From Glandiceps talaboti (taxonomy: Eukaryota > Hemichordata > Enteropneusta > Spengelidae): DNA of 64,000 nucleotides. The stretch is taken from positions 9,164,379 through 9,228,378 of the forward strand of contig NC_135551.1 of the NCBI RefSeq assembly GCF_964340395.1. The letters are read 5' to 3'. Of the stretch, positions 46,452-59,049 are shown piece after piece (within the stretch, counting starts at the first letter, position 1; every line of letters begins with the position of its first letter). Below the pieces are notes generated by a model that was not told the DNA's origin, searched no databases, and worked only from the letters and a program-made list of their open reading frames with translations. Made by a program: the position numbers and the translations under genes.

Positions 46452-47327
46452 CTGAATGTAAAACAAAGAAAACAGAGGGGTGGGGACATATTTCTTTGAT
46501 TTGAATTATTACTATGTTAAAATTTCCCACAACTTAACACTGTATTTTTGCCTTTTAAATTTGTCATGTATGCCTATCAGTGACACAGAACAAGATTTAT
46601 TTCTCTACCCACTGGTCTCAAACAATATATTTCCTCCTTACTTGTGAAGTAGTTCGGTCGAAGAGAAGAGGAAATCTTATAATTTTTGGCAATTTCTAAT
46701 TGCTAGACAGTAACATTATAATACTACGCAATTTCACCGTATGATACATTGCAAACGAAAAATCATATTAGAAAAATCAAAAAGTACTTTTAAAAGGTAT
46801 CAAATACCGGTTATATGAATCAATAGGTATGAACATCATTATCAACAATTACATGTGTCCAACGTTGATAGTGCAATCAAGCGCCAAAATGAAATGTATT
46901 TTACAGCTAAGTCAACACTTTACTTCGTAAATTTGCACACTGTACTGTAGAGGTTAAGGCTACATTGCTTATAAACTTTTGCTCGCGTCATTGCGACGCC
47001 AGTCTAATGTTTTTACAGCACACAATCCCCACATTGGGGCTTTCAGACGTGAACAGATGTACAATTTTTTGAACGTATTGGAAACGGTCATAATAGTTTA
47101 ATTGCAGCAGTGCTCAATTCCTATACAATCCTCTATTCAGGGATTCATAAATTGTATAGAGATTTGTTTATTTTTAAATGCTTTTATTTGTTCATGTGTA
47201 TATTTGTCAATTTATCTTCTTAAAGGCCTACTTGTTTTAAAATGCTATTTTTTATGTATAATTTTTATCTATGGGATGTTTATGAGCGTTTTAGCGTTCT
47301 TTTCTCCCCCCGAAATAAAAATAAAGT

Positions 47328-47329
<2 letters not shown>

Positions 47330-47385
<56 letters not shown>
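47330..47385. repeat. (AAT)n microsatellite
   Basis: About 18 trinucleotide units; the poly-asparagine frame it creates is spurious. Confidence 0.97.
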
Positions 47386-47388
<3 letters not shown>

Positions 47389-47655
47389 CATTCACTTATA
47401 ATCACCATAGTGTAAGTATTCTAGTCTAACACAGACTGTTCTAGTTGTTTAACTATCTTTTAGATATATATTATGATATATAGCACATTACTCATAAGTG
47501 ATAAGCCAACCATTACAGCAGCAATATACATGATACATGGGTATATACTTTAAGGTTTGGAAAAGCAAAAAAAACACCACCACCCCCCCCCCCAGAAAAA
47601 AAAAAGTTACCAAGTTTTTCTATGTTAAAAAACTTAGTAGAGATATATTACTTAC

Positions 47656-47721
47656 CAACAAGACCAAACTGTGTTAATATATCAACAAATGCTTGGTTAA
47701 ATGTTACTTCTACTGCAGCCC
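47656..47721 (-). CDS. Candidate 22-codon exon of the CUB gene
   Basis: Bounded by an acceptor (tatattgtccag) and a strong donor (GTTG then gtaagt), exactly 66 bases, phase 1-1 like its neighbours, and reading AAVEVTFNQAFVDILTQFGL. The sequence looks like part of a beta-alpha extracellular domain (SEA-like is one possibility) but is too short to assign. Confidence 0.5.
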
Positions 47722-48335
47722 CTGGACAATATATATAAAACATGTTCTTGGTTTAGTAATAAACAAGAAGACACTACTTTGATAAAAATTTCAAGACAAT
47801 TACTTTGTCGTTGGTTAAATTCCCACCAGCTGATAATCAGGAGTGTACGATTAATAGCGTAACGCCAGGTGTGTTCTGAACTTGCTTGACGTTTATAACA
47901 GTTTACGTACTTCCATGCGTCTGATCGCATAGTGGAGTGTGTTCTTCTGGGACTTCTTATAATCTACCGTTAGGGGAAGAGGATATGTAAGTTTTATTTT
48001 TGAGTATACTTTTACTCCAAATTGAGGGCGAGTATTGTAATTATATAATGTGTGTGTATTTCTGTGTGTGTGTTTCCTCATCAGTTTTTTCTCAACAGGT
48101 GGGTTTACATTTCAAACGAAATTTGGAGCGGGGGGGGGGCAGGTATGTGTTGTGTGTGCCTGATGCTGCTGTTTACATCATGAATCACATACAGCACAGC
48201 CACTATGGAAACAGTGACTGTGTTATAGTCTCAGTGATGGTCTGAGGTTTATCTTAATATGTCATTTAGTCGAAACTGCATGCCTCCAGTGCATCCCATG
48301 TAAAAACTGTAACGTAATGACAGAGAACTACATAC

Positions 48336-48665
48336 CAGCCCACACCTCCATCAAAAATCCTCGATGTTGATTAAACGAGTCGCTGGTGAATGATAGTTCT
48401 AACCGACCAGTCGATAATTCGGTCTTTGTCTGGTAATGTCCGCCACACGTTTGCTGGATTCGGTTGATTTTGACAGTGTCACAACAGCACTCCAAGTCAA
48501 ACAAGAGAAATTGCACGGAAATGACGGTTCCAACGTTGGTCATAATATTTGTAATACAATCTACGTTTGGAGCGTAGTCACTTGGGTAATTTGGTGAGCC
48601 AATAATCAAAGATTCGCCATCTTCCAATTGATAATCCTGTCCACACGTAGCACTTGTACGGGAAG
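48336..48665 (-). CDS. CUB-J exon
   Basis: 110 codons, phase 1-1. A full CUB module: TCGQDYQLEDGESL at the start, SPNYPSDY, LFDLECCCDTVKIN with the triple cysteine, CGGHY, and LSFTSDSFNQHRGFLMEVWA at the end. It is the most diverged of the triple-cysteine group in this array and lies closest to the C-terminus. Confidence 0.9.
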
Positions 48666-49068
48666 CTATGTGCATAACGAAAACATTAGAAAGAATATGG
48701 TGGTAGTGATCACTTGTACTCGTACTGTATTTGTACTAGAATACCGTTCTTCAGTGGATCACCAGTACTACATAATTACTAAGGCTGCGATAGGAATTTA
48801 CGGTGAGTGGGTGTGTGTGTGTGGGGGGGGGGGCGAAGAATGGGGCCACGAAAAAAATGAGGGCTCAAAGGGGGTCATGAAAATTGTGATGGTCTGAAGG
48901 GGGGGGGGGGTGATATTTGGCTCACGATTTGAACCAAATCAAACCCCATGAGCTGTCGTTGAACGAGTAAAATTAGAACAGTTTCTCTCGGCTTCCCCGC
49001 AATACCTTCTACGACCTATATTCAAATTGGGTGACCACCATGTGAATGCATTTGTTTATGTCTTCCCC

Positions 49069-49069
<1 letters not shown>

Positions 49070-49105
<36 letters not shown>
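49070..49105. repeat. (GTCT)n microsatellite
   Basis: Tetranucleotide run in the intron between CUB-J and CUB-I, at the edge of an intron block duplicated at 59 kb. Confidence 0.95.
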
Positions 49106-49106
<1 letters not shown>

Positions 49107-49109
49107 GAT

Positions 49110-49630
49110 CTCTCGCTATGGGGTATTGGAGACAATTTTAAGTACTCTATTGGCTTTCGATATTGTGTATGGTTTGATATGGCACTAAATGGCCTCCCAT
49201 ATGTTCTTATTTTAAGTGTTTACTGTCCCCCTCCCACGCCCTTCCCACTAGCTATCATTGGGGATGCTGTTTCTGCCCTGACTCAAGATTGAAAGATATA
49301 ACCCTGCCGACTAGCTCTTATAGCCTAATGTGAGACCTTTTTCGCAAAGCCCACATGTATTTGTAAAGAAGTCTGTTCTTGTTATGTATGGACGCTGAAG
49401 TTGATTTTCCCTGTTTTATGTAGTGTACCATAATGTACATCTCTGAATTGGAGCAGCGTAAGGGTGCTGTATAATTACACATTAAAATATGTGTAGCCGG
49501 GAAGCAGGTGGGGATGGGGGGGGGGGGTACGGAAATTATTGGGTTCATTTTAGGGGGTCATGACATTTTTTTGAGTGAGAATGGGGTCGCTCCCGACATA
49601 AATTCTGACCCTAGCCTATATTTAATAATT
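49110..49630. repeat. Duplicated intron block (with 59050-59760)
   Basis: Shares GACAATTTTAAGTACTCTA, TGGCTTTCGAT, GTATAATTA.ACATTAAAAT, G-runs and GGGGCATGACATTTTTT-like stretches, in the same order, with the intron following CUB-C. Indicates that exon-plus-intron units were duplicated. Confidence 0.8.
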
Positions 49631-49870
49631 TTTACCTTGCTAAAGTTTACATATACTAGTCATGGATCGGATTTGCTGTTTAATCATATTTGTATTATAG
49701 TCTTAATTATCATAATAGCATTGTGACGTAATTATTTGCTCTTCAACACTGGAAAGCACAAGAATCAATTAAAACAATGTAGCTGCACATTACAGAGAGT
49801 ACATTTACAAAATCATAGACAAATAAAAGACTATTCCACTGCAAGTTTGTTAAAGAATTCTACCACCTAC

Positions 49871-50209
49871 CTGCTATCCAAACCCTTAGATTGAAACCTT
49901 GATAGCCAACAGACCCATCACTTGTAAATGTCACTCTGAGAAAATTGGAAGGTACTTCAATTTCTTCATCCGGAGTCTCACCACATACGATTCCATTGCC
50001 GTTGATTGACAGATGATCACAGCAACATTCCAAATCAAAAGCAGTGATTTGGTAGAAGAGATTTCCTTCATTATCGCCCTCAACGGCCACACAGGTTGTA
50101 GTGTTAGAATTCGAGTCATACATATCAGGATAATTTGGTGAAGTAATTATCTGCTCTTCACCAGGAGAAAGAACAATTCGGTGATCACATGTATCAATTG
50201 GTATAGTTT
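49871..50209 (-). CDS. CUB-I exon
   Basis: 113 codons, phase 1-1; acceptor ttcctgtacag, donor GCAG then gtaggt. Contains CDHRIVLSPGEEQIITSPNY, VAVEGDNEGNLFYQIT, FDLECCCDHLSINGNGIVC and VTFTSDGSVGYQGFNLRVW. Nearly the same protein as CUB-G and CUB-H, so these are recent tandem copies. Confidence 0.95.
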
Positions 50210-50636
50210 CTGTACAGGAAGGAATTCGAAGGTAAAATAGTATTAACAGTTAAGAATGGTCATTTCTGCTTTAATTTTATATCATAAAACTCAGTGGATA
50301 TGATAATGCCCTCTACAAGTCATTCAAAGTCACGTATATTTCGCTTCGGGAACACGGGATATTTGTAGTTTCTGTAATGCGACATACTCCACTGCATTAA
50401 CCAAACATCCGTAGATGTGAATGTTACTAAAACAACACGATAAATTGTGCTAACCATGAACCAAGAGGTATTAATCGGGATATAAAGACTATTTGGTATC
50501 ACAATAGAGACGTATGTACGCACGCGCGCACAAACACACTCATACATATACACACATAAACGCGTGCACGCACACGCACAAATTTAAATTACTATGTCAC
50601 CGTTAGTGTTTTCTTAAAAGACCCTGGCCTTCATAC

Positions 50637-50975
50637 CTGGTATCCAAACCCGTAGATTGAAACCTGTATCAATAACAAATTCGTCACTCGTAAAGGTCAC
50701 TTTAAGGTCATTGGAAGGTACTACAATTTCGGCATCTGGAGTGTCACCACATACAAGTCCATTTCCGTTGATTGACAGATGGTCACAACAACATTCTAAA
50801 TCAAAATCAGTGAGTTGGTAGAAGATATTTCCTTTAGCATCGCCATTAACGGTCACACAAGTTGTGGTGTTAAAATTGGAATCATACACATCTGGATAAT
50901 TTGGTGAAGTAATTGTCTTCTCTTCACCAGGAGAAAGCACAATACGTTGATCACATGTATCAGGTGGTTTAGTTT
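50637..50975 (-). CDS. CUB-H exon
   Basis: 113 codons, phase 1-1; acceptor tttcttatacag, donor CCAG then gtatga. Contains CDQRIVLSPGEEKTITSPNY, FDLECCCDHLSINGNGLVCG and VTFTSDEFVIDTGFNLRVW. It keeps both the triple cysteine and the acidic residues after TS that line the calcium site in many CUB domains. Confidence 0.95.
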
Positions 50976-51239
50976 CTGTATAAGAAAGACGATGAATATG
51001 CTTTAATGTTAAGAATGGGAGTTGCAGCTATAATTGTAAATAAAAAAGTGTATATGTAAATGCCATTCAAATTCGTTTTCATAAGCTCCTGACACACAGA
51101 CAGGCACATATCACTCACTCATTCGAAGTATAACCAACTTTAAACTGAATGCCTTCCGTAAGGGGAAAGTCTTTAGGTTTTCGTTTCTCACACACAATAA
51201 TTGAAAAATAAGAAAACAAATATAACCATGTTATGTGGA

Positions 51240-51571
51240 GTCATGATGGGTGAATGGTTAGCGTGACCGGCTTGGAATCTACAGGTTGCAGGTTCGAGCC
51301 CCGTCGCTGCCTGCTGTTTGTTTCTGAGTGGCTAAAGTCCTTGGGCAAGATTTGAACCACGACTGTGCCTCAGTCAACCCAGCTGTATAACTGGGGACCT
51401 GGCTTTAATCCTATGCGCTTAAATGGCTGCAATGGATTGTATGCTCCCCGGGGAGTTGAGGAAGACTAAAGGGCCGTTGTGCTGTTCTGATCCGAGCCAG
51501 GGGTAATAATTGTAAAGCGCTTTGAGCACGGAGTGGGAAAGCGCTATATAAGAAACCAACATTATTATTTC
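51240..51571 (+). mobile_element. tRNA-derived SINE with GCGCTATATAA tail
   Basis: tRNA-like head with an A-box-like TGAATGGTTAGCGTG and B box GGTTCGAGCC (51291-51300). The central region carries CCTTGGGCAAGATTTGAACC and the 3' end is AAAGCGCTTTGAGCACGG then GAAAGCGCTATATAAG and ATT repeats. Opposite in orientation to the host gene, inside its intron. The same family appears at 17318-17490 and 55960-56200. The tail resembles LINE 3' ends used for retrotransposition in trans. Confidence 0.88.
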
Positions 51572-52079
51572 AGTTCTTAATGATTTACACTAGCTCCCTG
51601 TTAAGCAGGGAATTGAACCCTCTTATTTAAGTGAATTGCTAACAAAACGAGCCACTGGTTGTACCCTTCGTTCTCAGTCCAATGGTAACAGTAATTTATA
51701 CCAGCCTAGTATTGGCAGTACTATGTATTATGGTAATCCAACTTTTCTAATCTGTGCCTCTCCGTCTATGGAATGCCTTGCCATCACTGATCCGAACTGC
51801 TTTTCCATTCAACATTTTTAAAAGCAGTTTGAAAACTTACCTTTTTAAGTCGTTTTATAACTACTCATTTTATATTTTTACTGTTTAGCATTAGTACGTT
51901 TCTAATGTCGGGACATTTTAAACAGTTTTAACAGTTTCAATTTCAGATAGTGTATTTTTGTTTTCTCGTATGGCTGTTTTTGCTTTTCCAATCAGCTGTA
52001 CAGTGCATTAGGAATATTTTTCACGTAATGGGCTGTACAAGAATTAAAGATTATTATGATTATTGTTGGAATGCAACAG

Positions 52080-52720
52080 AACATATGCGATTAATCATGT
52101 TTGAAATATGTAGCAAATTATACTGAATTTGCAGTATGCATTTTCAAGATATAGCATAATTAATGAAAAGCACTAAATATGCAAATGAATCATTAAAACT
52201 AAAAGCTGCACCACACAGCTTCTTAGAAGCTATGGACTTTATGATGCATGTAATAAATTATATTTAATTTTAAAGGTGCATTCTTAAGATTTAGCCTAAT
52301 TACTGGAAATCACTAATTATGCAAATGAGTAATTTAAACTTAAAGATACATTAATTGTCAAACTTTATATGTCACATAGACTTTGTTATCTTCAATGTAT
52401 GTACCAAATTATGTTGAGTTTGCTGCGTGCACTCTTAAGATTTAGCCTAATTACTGGAAATCATTATTTATGCAAATCCCTCATTAATACTAAGCATTAC
52501 ATCAATAAGCTTTATGAAACATGTGCACCCTTGTATTATGAATGTATCTACCACATTTGAATCTATAAGCTATGTTATCAAACATTTATATGACACATGT
52601 TATCATCAATGTATGTACCAAGTTATATTGAATTTAAAGCGTGCATTCTTAAGGTATAGCCTAATCACCAAAAGCCATTAGTTATGCAAATATCTCATTA
52701 ATTAAATTTAATATTTACCA
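52080..52720. repeat. Second array of the ~125-bp satellite family
   Basis: Units share TTAAGATTTAGCCTAATTAC, GGAAATCAtTaATTATGCAAA and GTTATCATCAATGTATGTAC with the array at 10.7 kb. A GACAGACAGCCAGACAG tract lies about 80 bases beyond, as at the first site. Confidence 0.85.
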
Positions 52721-52929
52721 ACACCTAATCACTTTTACCCTAAAGAACGCATGCACTAGATTTCATTTGAATTGACAATGAGCCAGTCGTTTTATTAGAA
52801 AATGACAGACAGCCAGACAGAGAGAGACTTTTCACCCCTAATATATAACCTTCCTTGCAGAAGGTAAAAATAGGTATGAGAATTCTTCATTTGAATTTCG
52901 TTCGACTACAAGGTGCCAACCGAGGGCAG

Positions 52930-53110
52930 TGTTTTAGAGCTAAACATGTGTTTCCTCAGTTTGACTTCAAAACTTCAGCCCGGGTGACAAAACTACATGT
53001 AGCTCCGATGACCACAGTCAACGTGCCCCCCCCCATTAAGTCCACAGATTTAATATGACCCCCTCCCCCCGTCCATCATCGTTACCATAACACCATTTGA
53101 ATGCGATAGC
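52930..53110. repeat. Duplicated intron block (with 53735-53900)
   Basis: TAGAGCTAAACATGTGTTT, CTCCGATGACCACAGTCAAC and the C-rich stretch after it recur, diverged, on the other side of exon CUB-G. Confidence 0.75.
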
Positions 53111-53334
53111 ATGCTGTTTAATATGGGCATAGATTCACAGCATTAAATTGGTACAGTTGCTGTGTAGTAAATTTGTGATTCTAGTATAAATTAATAATAT
53201 TATAAAGACTCTCCAACATCCAAATACATTACTACCTCCACACCTACCTACATACATACACACATACATACACACGCACACAAAATACACACTGCATCAC
53301 TGGGTTTTTTGTTTAAACAGCCTTGCCTACCTAC

Positions 53335-53673
53335 CTGCTATCCAAACCCTTAGATTAAAACCTTGATAGTTAACAGACCCATCACTCGTAAATGTCACTG
53401 TGAGATAATTGAAAGGTACTTCAATTTCACTATGTGGAGTCTCTCCACATACAATTTCATTGCCGTTGATTGACAGACGGTCACAACAACATTGCACATC
53501 AAAGTCGGTGATTTGGTAGAAGAGATTTCCTTTAGCATCGCCCTCAACGGCCACACAAGTTGTGGTGTTAGAATTGGAATAATATATATCAGGATAGTTT
53601 GGTGACGTAATTGTCTGCTCTTCACCAGGGGAAAGTATAATGCGCTCATCACATGGGGCATTCGTCAGAGGTT
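53335..53673 (-). CDS. CUB-G exon
   Basis: 113 codons, phase 1-1; acceptor attgctttacag, donor GCAG then gtaggt. Contains CDERIILSPGEEQTITSPNY, VAVEGDAKGNLFYQIT, DVQCCCDRLSINGNEIVCG and VTFTSDGSVNYQGFNLRVW. Differs little from CUB-I; intron sequence either side is duplicated as well. Confidence 0.95.
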
Positions 53674-53919
53674 CTGTAAAGCAATGAGGTAATTAGGTTT
53701 TAAACTTAAGAATGAGCACTTTTGCAATGGGGCGTTATATTAGAGCTGAACATGGGTTTTCTTACTTTCCGCCCCTCAGCTGAAGTGACCAACCTAGCTC
53801 CGATGACCAGAGCCAATGTGCCCCCTTAAATACCACTTATTCCAAATGATGCTCCTCCATCTTGTTACCATACCACAATTTGAACGTGATTGCATATTGT
53901 TATTTAAAAATATGGATTA

Positions 53920-55500
53920 TTTTTCGTACAAAGTTTGCTTTCTTTCCATAAGTTTATCTTTACTTTAGTGAACATGTATATCATTCCTTAGGGTAGTTCA
54001 TAACACAGCACATATTCTTGGGAGACTTAATGCATTTAATACAAATGTGTACATCAACATATTGTGAGTCTTCACAAATTGAGAGGATGTTGACATAAAA
54101 CCAAATAGAATATTTTCTGAATTCCAACACTACTCTTGGGAAATGTTTGTAATATTATAAACTACAGAACTAACACAATTATACGCAGTTTAGATGTAGT
54201 ATATATTAATCGTACACCACTTTCAATTTTCATATGGCTTCCTGTACATTATACATGTTTCAGATGTAGACAATGGATTTCCATTTAGAGCAACAGTGTT
54301 TTGAGGATAACGTTGGTGAAAACACAAATAGCTAGTTCAAACAATGTACAAGTTGCTGATTAATATTAATATGATGAATTCTTTGAAACTGACAAACAAC
54401 CTCAGGCAGCCTTCTGTAACTACAGGGGTGGAATTAGGGGGAGGGGGTACTCTTTATGAATCAGTTCTCAGAAGAGGCCATGATTTAGAAATATAAATTA
54501 GTGCAGGGTCACATTATACTTTGCATCTTTTTGTATCTATTCTGTGATTTTGGCATGTTTCCATTACTGCCATCAGTTCCACATTCCAAATACTACGGCC
54601 CACTGCTGCCACCATTATAAAGTAATATAACATATCAGTGAAATATAGCAAATTAGCCGTTACTTAAAGTGTGAAGAGAGGAGTGGGTCTCAGAATAGCA
54701 AAGGGGAAACAACATGTCAAGCTTTAAGATATTGGAGATAACTGTCGTGGCGTGGAGATGTTGTCCACAGTACTGAGGTAGTCAGGTGTGTGTTCAGTTA
54801 GTCTTTGGGAGTTCTGGCTTTCTAAAGCAAATTAGATCCAAACACAGACATTGATTTAATACAAATACAAACTGGTGGTCGTAATAGTGGGAAACAACAA
54901 ATGCTTGGTAGGATCTTACTACAGAAAATGTTTTCCCTGTCTCTAGTGGAATCCGAACCTAAGACCCCCGACTTAAGATGTAACGCCAACGCCACAGCGA
55001 GTAGGTGTTGAAAATGTTAACGTTTTCATTGAGGTAGTAAACTGGGTAGGGTCACATTGTAGGGAAGGGAACATGAGCGGGGGGGGTCACTGTGCTTTGC
55101 ATAGCGAATTAGGAAAGGTTGCATAGTATGCAGCAGCCATGACTACATTTTCCTGGACCCTCCATCTTGTTGTTACTGAAAGCTCCCTAACTCTAAACCT
55201 AGGCTGATGCAGAGCTATCCTTTTTAAATACTATAATTAGATCACCTACTAAATGGTTTCTTATTTAAGAAACACTACACATGGTGCGTGCAAATATAGG
55301 AACTACTATAACCACAGTTGCCCAGGCCACGAAAATGGCAAATCCACTGGTCTCATTTTTGTTGTTGGTGTTGCTGTTTTGAGACCTTGGATTCAAGAAC
55401 TATCTTTTAAAAATGCAGCCCCCCCCCCCCCCCAGTTCAAATGAAGTTTTTCAAATGCAAAACGAACCCCTCCCTAAGGCAGCTACAGATAACCGACCAC
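53920..55500. other. Intron between CUB-G and CUB-F
   Basis: No exon with a CUB signature or other supported feature was found; contains G-rich and C-rich runs (54433-54450, 55419-55435). Confidence 0.5.
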
Positions 55501-55530
55501 TTATTTCACAGAAGTAGGACAAGTACTAAC

Positions 55531-55866
55531 CTGCTATCCAAACTCTCATACCAAAACCTTGATAGGCATCAGACCCACCAGTTTGAAAGGATACGGTAAG
55601 TACATTGGATGGTACTTGAATTACTTGAAAGGAGACTTCGTCACATCCAACGGCATCATAGTTGATCGACAGGTGATCGCAGCAACACTCCAAATCAAAA
55701 TCAATAAATTGGTAAAACATATAACCTTCATCGCCCTCAACGGTAACACAGGTAGTGATATCAGTATAGATTTTGAAGTCCCTACGAAAATTTTGTGATA
55801 CAATAAAGTCAAATTCACCAGGCGAAAGTGCAATGCGTTGATCACAGGGGTCAGGTGGTGTAGTTG
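55531..55866 (-). CDS. CUB-F exon
   Basis: 112 codons, phase 1-1; acceptor tactatacag, donor GCAG then gttagt. Contains CDQRIALSPGEFDFIVSQNF in place of the usual SPNYP, TTCVTVEGDEGYMFYQFI, FDLECCCDHLSINYDAVGCD and VSFQTGGSDAYQGFGMRVW. Complete and in frame. Confidence 0.94.
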
Positions 55867-55959
55867 CTGTATAGTACAAAAAAACATAGTTTTGTAAGTA
55901 ACAATTCTGTCATATTTTGCCTGTGTAGCATAAGGCCAACGTGTAAATTAAACATTCCA

Positions 55960-56200
55960 AAAAAATATTTTTATATAGCGCTTCCCCAATACTTTTCAAA
56001 GCGGTTGCATTCATTATCCCTTGCATGGATCTATAGCGTCACAACAGCCCTTTACGTTCTGAACTTTCTGGGGCGCATACAATCCATTGCATCTTCTATA
56101 TGTGTATATGATTTACAAATTGCAACATCTTTCCGACCAGGTCCCCAATTATACAGCTCGTTTGACTGACCTGCAACCTACAGATTCTAAGCCGGCCACT
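55960..56200 (-). mobile_element. SINE fragment (GCGCTATATAA family), minus strand
   Basis: The minus strand ends GGGAAGCGCTATATAAAAA and contains CAATGGATTGTATGCGCCCC. A small part of the head (GCCGGCTTAGAATCTGTAGG then TTGCAGGT) is joined across an internal deletion. It abuts the long compound microsatellite. Confidence 0.75.
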
Positions 56201-56230
56201 CATACACACAGACAAGCGGAAACAGACTGC

Positions 56231-56560
<330 letters not shown>

Positions 56561-56614
56561 GGCAGGCAGATCTAGACAGACACAGACAAAATTATCTCGC
56601 CCACATTTACCTAC

Positions 56615-56956
56615 CTTGTACCACCCTTGCTTCCCAAACGCTTAGTTTAAAGCCCTTGTAATTAGTATAAGAGTTACTCGTAAAGGTCACAACCAGTTCA
56701 CTGGAAGGTACTGCCATTTCTTGATATGGGACTTCGTCACATTCAACAGCAATGCCATTTATCAACAATTTATCACAGCAACATTCCACCTCAAAGTCAG
56801 TGAATTTGTAATATACATTCCGTTCGACACCATCCTCAACGGTCACACAGGTTGTGATCGCAGTATATGAATCGTAATTATCAGGATAGTTTGGTGACGT
56901 AATTGTCTGCTCTTCACCAGGGGAAAGCACAATTCGGTGATCACACGAATAAGTAT
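56615..56956 (-). CDS. CUB-E exon
   Basis: 114 codons, phase 1-1. The ancestral acceptor seems changed (CTG where neighbours have CAG before CAACTAC) and the next AG, after caactacag, gives the right phase. The donor is CAAG then gtaggt. Contains CDHRIVLSPGEEQTITSPNY, FEVECCCDKLLINGIAVECD and VTFTSNSYTNYKGFKLSVW. The aspartate after TS is Asn here. Confidence 0.92.
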
Positions 56957-58211
56957 CTGTAGTTGCAGTAAAGTGTACAAAATTCAGAAGCATTTGTTAA
57001 TGTTTGATGTGACTGACCATCGGTCTGTCTGCCTGGAAGTCCGGATGTATGTATATATGTATGTATGTATGTATGTATGTGGGGGCATACATGCAAATAT
57101 GTCCACAGAGGTTTCAAATTGGTCATATTTGTTTGCAAATAGTTGTATTTGTAAAATAAGAGAACGTAAACAATAATCAAAACAACTATTTGTAAACAAA
57201 TATGGCCGATTTCAAGCCCCTGTGGTATGTCCGCTTTCTGACTGACTAACTGACTTGATTGACTGACTGACTGACTTACTGATTGATGGACATATAGTCT
57301 CAGTAAAGGCCATCGTACAACCCGCTCGTTCAAGCTACCTTTACAAGGAAGGGTGTCCCCGTAAACGAAGGTTTAAGCAACAAGTGACTTACAGAGAAGG
57401 AAATCGGTACAAGAGAATAAATACAGAAAAGTAATATGTGCCTTGCTGTTATACATGCTGCTTGAATAACCACGAAAAAATGGTTAAGTTTAGTGCCAAT
57501 CTCTTGTTTATAACCATAAACAAAATGCAGTATGCACAACGCGTTAACGACGCGCGAGGCCATAATTATAAAAGGGAAAAGGGACGGGAGATATACATAT
57601 GTGGATGTAGACTTCGTGTTTCACTCATGTGACATAGCATATTATGATACACCCTCAGACAACTTCTAATGCAAAAGAAACAATTAGATAGGTGCCGTAC
57701 ACAGTGGAGATGTAGAGGTAGTCAGGTTGATATATTGATTAACCAATTATAAAATAAACAACTGCAGCCATTAAAATCATCAAGCCCATGTGTAATATTT
57801 TCATTAGAAGCCTGTTTCTACTATACTGTGAACGAATAGCAATGGTTATCAGTGTTCAATGTGAATGTGCAACTGATCCTGCTGTGTTTATTGTGTCTCT
57901 GTTATTAGTTTAGCATTGAAATATGTCTAGCTCTGGCAAAAATCGTAATATCCCACGAGTGAAACACCATGCTTACATCACTGTAGTTATAACTATGAAA
58001 TAACTGAATTGATGTGTTGATGTATCAATTACCCCCTGATACGAGTATACATGAAGTCACATGTATATATATGCTCTACAAAATAAAGTGCATTGGCCTC
58101 CACTAGTGAACGAATCATCATAACCGACACATAGTGGACACACATAACCTCTGTGATCCCTTTCCTTGTTGAAATGTTATATATATTTACTAAATATTTA
58201 CATATAATTAC

Positions 58212-58541
58212 CTGATGCCCAAACTCTCATATTGAATCCTGTACTTGCCACACCGTCTAAATACATAAAGGTTATTGTAACTTCCTTAGAGCGTACTTCC
58301 GTTTCTTCATATGATACGTCACCACATCTAATATATTCGTCGTTGATTGTCACTTGATCAACACCACATGCCATTTGAAAGTCAGTGAATTGGTAGTAGA
58401 GACTTCCTTTAACATCATCGTCAGCGACCAAACAGATTCTGATTAAGTAATGAAAAACATCGAGGCCTCCTGAAGTAATTGTCTGCTCTTCATCAGGGGA
58501 AAGCACAATCCGATGAAAACAGTCAAAGGTAGGCATAGTTG
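58212..58541 (-). CDS. CUB-D exon, diverged
   Basis: 110 codons, phase 1-1; acceptor tctctgtacag, donor TCAG then gtaatt. It begins HRIVLSPDEEQTITSGGLD, so SPNYP is lost. The triple cysteine is reduced to one in FQMACGVDQVTINDEYIRCG, and the usual TSD is MYLD. The frame is intact, so it is probably translated but with an altered disulphide and calcium-site pattern. Confidence 0.9.
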
Positions 58542-58633
58542 CTGTACAGAGAAACTGTAATTTTTAAGTTTTCAAACAATCGTTTTAGATGCATATTTAC
58601 ATGCTAGGGTATGTCTCTTTCTGTCCACTAATC

Positions 58634-58698
58634 CGTTTGTTTGTTTGTTTGTTTGTTTGTTTATTTGTTTGTTTGTTTGTTTGTCTGTCTGTTTGTTT
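58634..58698. repeat. (TTTG)n microsatellite
   Basis: Tetranucleotide run in the CUB-C/CUB-D intron; Phe/Val/Cys/Leu repeat frames over it are spurious. Confidence 0.95.
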
Positions 58699-59049
58699 TT
58701 GTGTCTCTGTCTTGTGTATGTCAGTCTGCCCCTCTGTCCAACTGTTTATCCATCCATCTATCCGTTCGTTCGTCCGTCCGTCTGGCTTTATCTATTGATA
58801 GTAAAGTATGTATTGTACATATTCATAGATTGAAGTAGCTTGTCAACAAAGTGTCTACAGACTTATCACCTTGACATTTATTACGAATGAGTTTGTGCAT
58901 GACAACATTTACCTACCACACACTAAATTATGAGGCACTCAATAGCCAAGCGAATGTATGTGTCTGCGAAATATGTCCCTGTATAAATTAAAGTTATACA
59001 ATACACAATACAGCCATAGTTATATGTTAACGTGTTGAGAGTAAAATTG

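Noticed and set aside
47102-47401. ORF ending in poly-asparagine
   Set aside because: Tail comes from the AAT microsatellite and the head has no domain.
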